64,000 nt of DNA. Source: Toxonevra muliebris (taxonomy: Eukaryota > Arthropoda > Insecta > Diptera > Pallopteridae). The stretch spans positions 59,719,408 to 59,783,407 of the forward strand of contig OY829329.1 of assembly GCA_963691655.1 (NCBI GenBank). The letters are read 5' to 3'. This document shows positions 31,350 to 41,975 of the stretch, piece by piece. Position numbers and translations under genes: made by a program. Under the pieces are notes generated by a model, which was given only the letters and a program-made list of their open reading frames with translations, did not search any database and was not told where the DNA came from. Every line of letters starts with the position of its first letter. Positions within the stretch are counted from its first letter, which is position 1.

Positions 31350-34120
31350 AACTAACAATTTGTATAAATTCACAGTGCCATTTTTCCTAAACAAAAGTTA
31401 ATTTATTTAACTCATAATTGAAGGTTAATTTGCGCTTAACAATTGCTATCCATACTTCATTTAGTTTATGTGCTATTATTATGAGTTAAAGTTGAAGAGT
31501 TGGTAGTTTTTTCCTTATAATTTTTCTAAAATATAACAAAACTATAAAGCCGCATGAAAGCAAATGAAATTAGCATTTGTTATTTAGAACAAGGTTCAAG
31601 CTTTATGTGCATCTTTCACATTTGTAATAGCTTAGCTATTTGAATTAAATTGATTTTACTACATTTTTGAGTTGAATATTACTTCGCGCTATTTTCTCAA
31701 AAAATTATGAAATAAATATTATGAATATTATTGAAATGAATTCATTTATCTTATCAATGACTCTGATAGGCAAGAAGTTTCTAAGTAGATTCACTCACAT
31801 TCAAATATTACCAGCAGAAAGTTTCAAAGCGCTAAGGTCGAAATTTTTTTTGTTTCCCCCAACACAATAATTATAGATTTTTAAAAGTGTAATCAACTAA
31901 AAATTAGAATATATTCGATATCAAATTAGTAAGTCCACTTCTGGTTCAATTCAATATAAATTTTTATGAAAGTAACTAAGAATGTTTTTTATTGTTTTAT
32001 TTTTTCTCAAAAGTTGCACGATTTTCCCATTTAAAACAATTTTGTTTTTTAATCTTTATTCGCTTCTCTTATTATTTTTGTAATATCCTTAAAAGAAAAA
32101 CTTTTTTATGCTGCACTGCTGCTGGTTACAACTATTAATTGCAACTCTGTGTATAAAAATTGCATTTAAATATGAATTGTTTTTGTTGTTGTTTTGCTCT
32201 CATAGTTTTTTTTTTTTTTTTGGGTGGTGCCATTTACATATATCTACATATATTTTGAATGCAGCCGCTGTCAATAGCGTCAGCATACAGTTATTTTACA
32301 GTTATGCAGATTTGTGATTGCATTTTTCACACACATATTATGCACTCAGCTACATTCAAACATTCGCTCAGCTCAACTCAGTCACACACACATTCAAACA
32401 TTCACTCACTCACTTGCACAGACAGTTAGAAACAAACATGTTCAAACACTTTGCATGGGGTAAGCAGGCAGAGCGGACAGCAAAGCGAACGAGTAAAAGG
32501 AGAGGGTTGCTTTTTCTTTTGTGGTTGTTGTTTGTGTTATTGCAGTGCTGCTGCTTTGGTGTTTTTGTTATTGTTGTATTCCTGTTTCACTTTGCACTCT
32601 TATAGTTGCACAACTTCATCCTTACTTCCTTTTTGCTTTGCTTTTTTCGGTTGCTTGCTGGAATTCTTTATGTTTTCCCATACACTTTTAAAGTTTTATT
32701 GTATTGTTGTTTTTGCTTTCGATTATTGTTGTATTAATAATGCAGACGTTAATAATAACTCACCAAAAAATAAAAAAAATTAATTATGAATAGTTGCAAG
32801 CAAGCGGCAAGGAAGTGGAAGCAACACAAGAATGTCTAAAAAAAAATATTAAGGAAATCATGCGGCGAAGCAGCAGCAGTAATATCTGCAACCCCCTTTT
32901 TGGGCTTAACACATGCACACATATACACACACACACACACAAGCTTATTAACACATACAGCACAGGAGGAAAAAGTCGAAATATTACGAATTTTTCGTAT
33001 GCTTTATTAATTTCTTATATTTTTTTGAAACTTTTTCTAACTTGCACTTTTTGCTAAGATTTTATAGTTTTGAGTTTAATTCTTCCCAATATTTTTATAA
33101 AGTATTTTATTTTAAATTAAATATTTTTATTACTAAATATGCACCTTTTCTTATTACTTTTTCCCGCATTTAAAAATTATTCCAAGTTGCATGTAAATTT
33201 TCTCCTGCTACGATTTTGCGATATTCGTAGAACTCAGGAAAAAAATGTGTAAAATTTTGCAAAATTTTTATTTCTTTAATATGTTGTTGTAGTTGTCGAT
33301 AGTTAAGTTGTAAAACTTTTACTGCATACTCACTTCGTGCATTTTGAATTTTCTTTCAAGTAATAAGCAAAAATAATAATAAAAACTTTTCAAAACAAAC
33401 TCAAAAACTAAAAAATAGAACTTTGTTTTTCTCAAATGTTTGTTTGCAAAATTTTCTTTTTGTAAATTTTTGTTTAAATAATTTTTCAAAATGTTCGCCT
33501 TTTTATCGTTTTATTTATTAAATTTTATATTAATTGTATTAATTTTTTTGTTGATTTGTTTTTTGAATAAAAATTAGAAAACTTTTTGTTTTTTTTTTTA
33601 CGAAAACGAGTGCGCACACACTGTGATGTTGCGAGCAAGCACCTCCGAAACCCAGGCCGAATAGACGAACATGAATTTTTCAAATTGCGTTTTTGGCCCA
33701 CCAACCGAAAGCGCACAGCAATCGAGAAACGAAAATTCTCATGAAATACAAAGCAGAAGAAGTAAATCGTTGCCGCAACAGCAACATCAGCAGAGTAGCG
33801 CAACGCAGCACAGCGCAAAGCATATGAACAAAAAATTCACTCATTCAGTGGCGCACTGACACATTCATATGAACATAATCACTCACTCGCTCTTCTCTCT
33901 TTTTCATATATCGCATATAATCATTGAAGAAGCAGAACTATGCGAAACATATGAATGCGACTGCGATACAACTGCAAGCAGTGTTGCCATCACTATCAAT
34001 ACTGGCAGTTCTAGCAAATTTCAGGGGAAAGAAACTCGGAATCTTGCTTTGGCAAAAATCGTTAAATTTTTATTGTTTATTGAAAGTACAAAAATGGTCT
34101 CGAAACCTTTTTTGTTGGTA
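31350..34120. other. non-coding interval
   Basis: AT-rich with ACTCACTCA/CACA runs near 32320-32420 and a CA run at 32928-32940. A GGTAAGC donor-like site follows ATGTTCAAACACTTTGCATG at about 32438-32464, but nothing around it supports an exon. No gene called. Confidence 0.45.
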
Positions 34121-34122
34121 TC

Positions 34123-34955
34123 CAAAACCAGGGCTTTGGAGCGGATCGCGTAGCTGGAGCAAGAAGCTGTGAAACAAACTGTTTTGTCCAGAGCAAGAGC
34201 AGGAGCAAAGAAAATTTAACCTCTCCGCTGCTCCGATTCCTAATTTCTGTGATAGAAATAATTGTAACGAGAACACACATTAAATTATTTAAATTTATTA
34301 ATGAATGTAAATATGTTGTTAGTTGATATCATATTTCGTCGCCTAAGAATTGATTTGGCATATGTGTATAAGTATTCCTATGCCTATACGCCAAATCAAT
34401 ACTCAGGCAATGACTTGAAAATTTGTTGGAGAAGATAAGGTGAACCCGTCCCTCCAATCACGGCCACATTTATTATTAATAATACTGCAAAATTGAGTCT
34501 TAATAAGAATATCGTTTCGATTTTAAATCAAATTTCAAAAATAGATATTTAAAATTCATAGCTCATGTTTCACAAGCCTAGATTACCTGTTGCAGAAATT
34601 CTACACAAATTGTATGAAAAGTACAAATTATGATTGAAACTTCTGAGCTTCGTACATCTTACATCATCCGATTTAGAAAATCATAACCAATTTAGAAAAT
34701 CATATCTGATTTCAAAAATTTGTTTTCACTTCAGTTCATCTGGATGAGTAAAAACTTTACTATGTTGTTACTTTTTAATTTGAAGTCCTTTTTTGTGATC
34801 AGTACATATGTACTATATGTACACAGGAATTAAAAAAAAAAATTATTTTTATTAGAAAAATTATATATAGTTGTAGCTCGGAGGGGAGCCGGAGCTATAC
34901 TCAAGGGGTAGGAGCGGAGCTGAAGCAGAGCGACCCCAAAATTTGGCTGATCCAA
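34123..34955. other. two clusters of GGAGC-rich motifs around a hairpin
   Basis: GC-rich patches at 34128-34235 and 34877-34955 share GGAGCGGA, AGCTGRAGC and AAGCWG-type motifs, unlike the AT-rich surroundings. They may be the ends of one decayed element, but I could not find matching termini or a target duplication. A separate hairpin lies at 34341-34408. Confidence 0.35.
34341..34408. other. pre-miRNA-sized hairpin
   Basis: GCCTAAGAATTGATTTGGCA at the left pairs with TGATTTGGC-complementary sequence ending ACTCAGGC at the right: 22 stem positions with three mismatches around a loop of about 24 bases, which can itself form a GTATA/TATAC pairing. Size fits a microRNA precursor, but no conservation data are available, and a short palindromic repeat is equally possible. 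Confidence 0.45.
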
Positions 34956-34959
34956 AACA

Positions 34960-37740
34960 ATTGTCTCCTTCCTTCTATGACTATGTGATAAGTGATCACT
35001 TGCATTAGGTTTACGAGTGAGTTTTTGTTTGGTTGCCGTTTTAAATATTATGAATCAAGGATACATAAAAAAGCATTAAATTTTATAGTTTGTATTAACA
35101 AATTTGCGTCAACATATAAAAAAATCATGACTTGGTACTGCTTTAGTCTCCATGCTACAAACTAGTTGAAGATATTTCGGATCCCTAGAAAATCTAGTAG
35201 TATTTAGATTAATTTTTTTCTGTTCCTCTCCTTTTGTGTTTGTTCCCGTAATAAAAGCATTATTTAACTAAATGTAATTTAAATTTACCTTAATCAATAG
35301 ATTAAAAATTTGTAAGCTTTGTTTATTGCATGAAAGCTGTGATTTTTGGCACCTGAACTAAGTTTGATGCAATCTGAAAACAATGGCTGCTCGCATTCTA
35401 GGATTCGAGAGATTGATTTCATCTCTTTCCCCGGTTTTGATGCTGCCCCTAAGTCAAATGAACAATTTAGAATGTGGCTAAGAATAATATTTTCAATATC
35501 AGACTCCTTTTTGTACTATTTTCTTAATAAGCATTAGAGAAAGTACGCTTTCAAAAATATTGATTGCATGGACAGAAGAAAACGCATTTGCTTTAATCTC
35601 TCTTGAGCTCATGTCTCTGTGCTGGAGTATTTAACTATTAGAAAAATGTTCATAAATCTAAAATATATTCCTGTTATATGTAATGGCAACTCTAACACTT
35701 GCACGTTAACAAACGCAATTCAAATGATTGCGCGGAGAGCGTTCCGCAATAGAGCGACAAACAGCTCAACGAAGATATAAATAAAAGCGACAAGCTCAAC
35801 GATTTTAACGAGAGTTTTGCATTATGTGCGGCGCTGTGCTTTTTCTTGTTTTCTTTGCTTTGCGCTGCTTTCGTTATATTTTTGCTATTTTACTTTTGCT
35901 CTGTGTTTGTTTTAACAAGAGACGTGTGTGTGCATTGCAAATGCAGATTTATGTTAATGCGTGTGTGCGCTGTGAGTGTTTGCGCTCAGCATAGAATTAT
36001 GTAAGTGCAAATGTATGAGTGTAAATATGAGAGGGTTAACTTTTGGACGAGAGAGCGAGAGCACTGCGTTACCCCTTACTCGAGTGGATGTAGCAGAGCT
36101 CTTTTTTGTGCAAACTTGATCCAATTGGAATTTTTACGAAGCGGCAGTAGCGGCAGTAGCGGCAGCAGCATTTGCAGCATGCAGCAAAAATTCATACATT
36201 TTTTGCACTTTTGAAGTATTCTGTGGAGTTTTTATATGTTTTTTTCTTAATGCATTATTGAAGACATAATTTAAAAATTTTAAGGGATGCAAGTTTTAAC
36301 AATGGTGAAAAAGGAAGGTGTCAAATGGAATGGAATTTTTTATAGAATGGTTTTTAACATTGAACTTTGATACCGGCTAACAAAATTCTTGGCTTTCAAT
36401 TTCTAAGTTAAATTGTTGTTGCTTCAAAATGAATACTTAACATATTAACAGCAGTCTCATATATACGTTTATAGATTCATCTAAAAAACACATTTTTGAA
36501 TTTAAAATTTTCCGAATGTATTCAAGAAATTCTTCGTACTGCAAATCACCTAAAAGATTCAATTCCTCTAACTACAAAAGCTTCTCGTTGCTTTTGCATA
36601 TCAAACGATTGCCTAAAGCTTTTTGCTTTTCATAGCTTTACTTTGAGAGGGGAAATACTAAAATGCTAAAAAGAAAAAAACAGACAGAGAACATGAGAGA
36701 GAGACTGCGCTCTCTCAGTCAAGTAAACCGTTGCGAGCGCCATAACAACAAGAACATTGAGAGCGCAGTGTTTGTAGAAGCAGCGGCAGCAGCAAAATGA
36801 AAACATATGACCGCGTTGCGGTATATCATATGCAGCGCAGCTTCTCTGTTGACGTCGGCGTTGTTTCTCTTTAGTAGAAGTATATACTATACGTTTATGC
36901 CGACAAGAAGCGAAAACGACAAAAACAAAAACCACAAGACAGCTTTTTTGCAGGCATTTTACTCAATTGCGTTTGCTGTTTTATGATTGTTGTTGCTTTT
37001 TCTTCTATTTCTTTTTATGCTTTCGTGTGCATGTGTGTGCGGATGAGTTGTATGCACACTAACACCAGCATGTAATTTCGCTTGCTGTGCGTATTTGCTG
37101 CTTATTGCTTGATTGCTTGCGCTATATGTGCTTTTGTGTGTTGCGTAGTGCTTGCTGCGTGCTGCTTTCGTTGCGTGTATTGCGTATTTTACCATTTGAA
37201 ATACACAAACGCCATTGCAGAATTCGTTTTGTTGCTTTTGCTTTACACTTTTTGTGCTTCTTCCTTCTACTGCTACGCTGCTTCATCGTTGTGGTAGTTG
37301 TTGTTGTTGGGTTTTTTGTTCGTTTTATTTTTGCTTTTTTGCCTCTATTGTTTGTGTTGTGTGCTCCACTTTTGGCTCCACCGTACTCCCCTTTACGCAT
37401 AATGAGTACGTATGCATATATACGAATGTATGTGTGTGTGTGAGTGTATAAATATGTATATATTTTTCATGCTTTGCGCTTTGCATGCTTCAAGTTTCAT
37501 TCGCTCGCATTTTTTCATTTATTTTTTTTGTTTGTTTTTTGTACTTCTGTCTCTGTAAAATGCGAAGAAACGCACTTTTTTGCAGAATGTAGGCGCGCAG
37601 CAAGCAGCAGCAGTTTCAGTTTTCGGTTTTTTGGGGTCGGTTTTTTGTGTGCTTAGTTGTTGTTTTTTTTTTTTGATTTTTGGGTGTGTGCGTTTGTGAA
37701 ATTTTAGCATTTATTTGCTATATACTTTGCACCATGTATC

Positions 37741-37771
<31 letters not shown>

Positions 37772-38594
37772 ATATATACATGTATGCATGTATGTACTAG
37801 GTACACTATTTGGCAATTACATATATACATATTTACTTATGTACTTTGTATATCTAACTTTTTCTTCTCTCACTCTCTCTTTCTCTTTCCCCGCTTCTCT
37901 TTTACCCACTCTATTCATTGTTGCGTTTTGGTTGTTATCGCTGCTGCTACTTTTCCTTTGGGTTGGGTATATGTAGCCCATGAATGTAGTGCATTGAATA
38001 CTTTTTCGCTTGGCAGCATTTTTAAATTGCACAAATTTTAAGAATAAACATAGCAACATCTTTTTTCGTTTTCCGTTGTAATATTTTTTCTATGCGAAAT
38101 GTTTGTGCGTTTGTTAAGCTTACTCGTAGGCATAGAGCAGCAGTTCCGAGTGGCATGGGAATTCTAAACGGAAATTTCTGTCAGAAAACATTTTTTGATA
38201 AAAAAAAGTTGACATAATATTTATCAAATATTTAGGTACTGTAAATTTAATAGTGGGTACCACTTTAAAAATGGTTTTAATGCAAATTCTAAAGTTTTGA
38301 AGAGAGACAATTTCAGAAAACGTTTTTTTAAACTTATGAGAAACAGAAGGGAGCTCATTATTGCTATAAAAAGGATTTGCTCCAAATATGATTTTATATG
38401 TGTTTAAGTGCTCAGCGATAGCAATTTCTGGGTTCTTTCTTCCAGCAGAAAAATGAATTACTCTTATTTAAAGATTTTCAGAATAATTTTGAAATTTTTA
38501 GAAGATTTTTGGAAATTTTTGAGCATTTTTAGGAACTGTTTATTGAACATTTTTGGAAAATTTTAAAGATCTTTAAAATATTCAAAGAATTGTA
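34960..38594. other. non-coding interval with microsatellites
   Basis: Includes a GCGGCAGTA triple repeat (36140-36170), dense TTG/TGC-type sequence at 37080-37330, a TA run (37741-37765) and CT-rich sequence (37864-37905). Open frames here are repeat-derived. From 38460 the sequence becomes a degenerate repeat of GGAATTTTTAGAA-like words that continues at 39300. Confidence 0.5.
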
Positions 38595-38604
38595 AGCAAT
38601 TTGT

Positions 38605-39289
38605 TGATTAGATTAGATTAATACGGAGGTGGGCAATAATTTCCCAGATCACTGCGGCCATCTATTGCCTATTGTGATATACCTCAAAGATTTATTGTGT
38701 TTATAGTTCTCCTATGAGTTTATTTCCTTTGCGGAAATTTAATATCTCTTTAAGAGAACAATCCGCTATGTCTTGCGGTTGTAGGATAGAGTTTCCCAAG
38801 TAACGAAGTCTGGTCCTCATTAGACCTTCACAGTGGCATAAAATATGTTATGCTGTTTCTTCCTCCTCGTTACATATTTGGCACGTATCGTCTTGTGCTA
38901 GACCCAAATTCGATAGGTGTTTTTTGACCCTACAATGCCCTGTATAGAACCCTGTGGCAATTCGGATTTGGTTCCTGCCTAAATTAAGCAGTTGTTTAGT
39001 TCTGCGTTGACTGATCTTTGGCATGAATGATTTAGCTTGTCTGCTACCGGGGGTTTCCCTCCAGTATTATAGCGAGTTACTGTCCAGCCAATTTTTTAAA
39101 CTGATTTTAACGGAACTCCATGGTAGACCGCAGAATAGTCGTGGTGCAGTGAATTCACTGGATGATCCTTTCCTTGCAAGTTCGTCCGCCATTTCATTGC
39201 CTACATTTCATCTATGCCCTGGCACCCAAATGAGTTGTACTCTGTTATGAGAAGCTAGACAGATTAGGAGCTGTAGGCAGTCCCAATTT
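38605..39289 (-). mobile_element. 5'-truncated I-like non-LTR insertion with 10-bp target duplication
   Basis: 685 bp flanked by AGCAATTTGT at 38595-38604 and 39290-39299. Read on the minus strand it begins inside an RNase H domain and ends with a short TAATC repeat tail, the organisation produced by target-primed reverse transcription that stopped early. It splits a degenerate AT-rich repeat that continues on both sides. Confidence 0.88.
38690..39289 (-). pseudogene. RNase H / zinc-knuckle C-terminus of I-like polyprotein
   Basis: Minus strand, from 39289: NWDCLQLLICLASHNRVQLI, WVPGHR, then NVGNEMADELARKGSSSEF and FCGLPWSSVK, as in the fragment at 5.0 kb. Downstream LAQDDTCQICNEEEETA and HILCHCEGLMRTRLRYLG form the CCHC-like finger, and a stop follows LNFRKGNKLIGEL. 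In-frame stops and shifts separate the blocks (a TAG follows the PGHR motif, another lies in HILCHC's approach). This copy is too short for reverse transcriptase. Confidence 0.82.
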
Positions 39290-39299
39290 AGCAATTTGT

Positions 39300-39723
39300 A
39301 AAGAATTCAGAACTTTTCATGGATTCTTAGAAATTATCACAAATTTTTTAATATTTCTTAGTATGGGCTGATATAGCTCTAAGCTATTAACCCTCCTCCC
39401 TGACTTCTCAAAATCATACTATAATTTTACTAATTTTATAAAGATTTTTGCCGGTTTGATGGAAATTTTTAGAATTCGTTGTATTGGTAGTATTTTTGAA
39501 ATTGACGCAGATTATGAAAATTTGTATGAATTTTGAAACTTTTCAAGAAATATTTAGAGGTTTATAATAACTATTAAAAACTTCATGAAGTTTCATTTAT
39601 TTTTTTTTTTTATTTCCTGAGATTTAATGAAACTTTGCTATTTTTTTATAAGGATTGTTAGAAGTTTTTAATAGCTAAATATTTATTAAGCTTAGGATTT
39701 TATGAAAATTTTCAGAGATTGTA
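39300..39723. repeat. degenerate AT-rich repeat (TTTTAGAAATTTT-like words)
   Basis: Loose repetition of TTTTTAGAATT/AGAAATTTTT words, continuing the pattern at 38460-38594 on the other side of the retrotransposon insertion. Confidence 0.5.
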
Positions 39724-40376
39724 AGGGAGAAGGCCACTGTGACGGCTGGAAAAATGAGTGATTTTCGGGAATTTTTTTATCTGTCAAATAAAGGAATATG
39801 GCGACCGTTTTATATTCATTTTAATAGTTCCAGAAATTTTTATCAAAAAATATTGAATAGTTTTGAAGATATAGGCGGTGCCGTGGAGCACCAAAAAATT
39901 TCCCCCTCCATGGTCGCGTCGATTTTTCATGAACGAATTTTGTGAAAAAAAATTTAGTTTCTCGTCGTACATAGCGATTTTTTCACCACAAAATGGCGAC
40001 TGATTGAAAATTTTTTCATGTTTTCGACCCTTTTTTTTGTTTCAAAAAAGCTTAAAAAATAGCATTAATCAAAAATTTGGAAATCGGCTGCGTTCAACGA
40101 GAGCCACTGCAAAGACAAACAAAACAAAAAAATTGAAAATCGGTTAATATTTGATCGAGTCATCGACGCGACCAGTTCGAAAAAAATTGTTTCGAGAAAA
40201 ACGCGTTTAAAGTTTTCAGTCCATTAAGTTTTGCAGTCTACTTACTAACACTAAAATGGCTGTAACTCAGGCAATTTTTGGAATTTTGACTTGAAATTTC
40301 GTACACATATTTTTGAATATATAAACTTTAATTTAAGATAAAAAATTTGTTGACCCGTCACAGTGGCCTTCCCCCT
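39724..40376. mobile_element. terminal-inverted-repeat MITE of uncertain superfamily
   Basis: 653 bp with inverted ends of 22 bp differing at one position: AGGGRGAAGGCCACTGTGAC then GG. No transposase. A Harbinger-type 3-bp duplication is possible (TAA before the left GGG, TCA after the right CCC) but imperfect, so the superfamily is left open. The frame at 39739-39945 is unremarkable. Confidence 0.75.
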
Positions 40377-40379
40377 CAA

Positions 40380-40776
40380 AAATCCTTCAAAGATTGGTTT
40401 TTACTTATTTTTTCAGAGTGTGTGATGTCTGAGATATTTATCGGTAAGAGAGACTTTATTCCCAAACACTCTCCCTAACCTCCCTAACCCTTCCTTTTCA
40501 GTTACTCTTCGAAAACTGTTTTCTCAGCGTAGTTGACCCATGAACTGATACATGACAGCAAGCTTTGTCCCAAGAAAACTTTTAGTGTTAAAAGAAAACG
40601 TTCGCCGTGGTATTCATATTATAAATTTTATATGTATTTTTGATCTATACAGCTGGTTATAGATCTCAGAAAATCTAATTATTTGATATTAGTACGAACC
40701 AAACCAAGAACCACATTCTGAAGTAATTTTAAAACTCACTTTTTTCATTCGCCTCTAAAGTGAGAAAAAAAATATA
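40380..40776. other. non-coding interval
   Basis: No feature recognised between the MITE and the DD37D element. Confidence 0.45.
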
Positions 40777-40778
40777 TA

Positions 40779-41973
40779 CAGGGTGACAATTGTAAAGTGA
40801 CGCAAGTTTAATACTCTGCAGCAAGCTTTGCCATTTACCGTTACTTAAATTTAAAAAGCAAATTCATTCATCATTGGCTTTGCTTTTAATTTCATTTGAA
40901 TTTTTGTTATTACATTTTGAAATTTCCATAAAAATGGACAAGGAAAATATTCGTCGTGAAATTATGAAATTTCATTTGGCAAATTATAGTAGCCGTCAAA
41001 TTGCAAAGGCTTTAAATTTGTCAAGTCGTACGGTAGACCGAGCTATTATTCGATATAATGAAACTGGGGGTTTTGGAGATAGAGACCGGGGAAAATTTTC
41101 AACAGTTGCCACTACTGGTTTAACAGAAAAAATTCGTAAACGAATCAAGCGAAATCCAAGGCGCTCAATGAGAAAAATCGCTAAGGAAGTGGGAGTAAAC
41201 CGTGAAACAGTGCGAATCATTGCAAAATCAAAGCTTAATCTTAAGCCGTACAAGCTCCGAAAAGCTCAAGATCTGACACAAAAAAAGAAAGATTTGCGAC
41301 TGCAAAGATGCAAGGCGTTGCTACGCTCCTCCGTGTTAAAAAATGTTGAAAATATCTTGTTTACAGATGAAAATAGGACTGTTGGCCGAGTTCAAAAGCC
41401 AGCTTCCGTTATGGTATGGGCTGGAGTTTCCGCTAATGCCAGAACCCCTCTAATATTCGTTGAAGAGGGTGTTAAAATTGACCAGGTTGTTTATCGGAGC
41501 ATTTAAAATGAACATGTTCTTCCTGGGCCCAAGATACATTTGGAAATGAAAACATTGCCTTCCCACATGGCAAAATTAACGCAAACATGGATAAAAGACA
41601 ATTTTTCTGGATTCATAACATCTCAAGAATGGCCACCATACTCCCCCGACTTGAATCCAATGGACTACTCAATTTGGAGTATTTTAGAGAGTAAGGCTTG
41701 TGCATCTCAACACCACAGTCTGGAGTCGCTGACAAATTCATTAGAGAAAGCCTGGACTGAAATTGATCAGGAAGTCCTGCGGCGAACAGTCCTACGATTT
41801 CCGGATCGATTGAAGGCATGTGTGCAGGCTAAAGGAGGTTATATTGAATGAGGTGGGGTTCAAATGAATGCTTATATATTCAGCAATGTTAACACTTAAT
41901 TGTACTTAATGGAAGTACGTCCTTTTGAAAATAACTGCTGAAATGAGAGCGTCACTTTACGATTGTCACCCTG
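40779..41973 (+). mobile_element. Tc1/mariner DD37D element, copy 2
   Basis: 1195 bp with the same inverted ends as copy 1 (CAGGGTGACAATTGTAAAGT) and TA on both sides (40777-40778 and 41974-41975). Opposite orientation to copy 1 and very similar to it over its whole length. The flanks are not repeat R, so this was an independent insertion. Confidence 0.94.
40934..41851 (+). pseudogene. DD37D Tc1/mariner transposase, broken (copy 2)
   Basis: Start at 40934 (MDKENIRREI). The first 190 codons are open and contain both helix-turn-helix regions, GRVQKPASVMVWAGVSA and the first aspartate in LFTDEN. A TAA at 41504-41506 closes the frame. Just downstream the copy has one base fewer in the CCCTGGG stretch and 20 bases fewer than copy 1, which removes the QQDSAP block with the second catalytic aspartate; together these restore the frame for the C-terminus (MAKLTQTWIKDNFSGF, SPDLNPMDYSIW). 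So copy 2 keeps the half that copy 1 has lost, and the reverse. It cannot make an active enzyme. Confidence 0.92.
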
Positions 41974-41975
41974 TA

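Noticed and set aside
32438..32470. Possible first coding exon with a GGTAAGC donor
   Set aside because: No acceptor, no coding bias and no similarity; one donor-like string is expected by chance.
33980..34020. CAGTGTTGCC, resembling a hAT end
   Set aside because: No inverted partner with a matching 8-bp duplication was found to the right within several kilobases.
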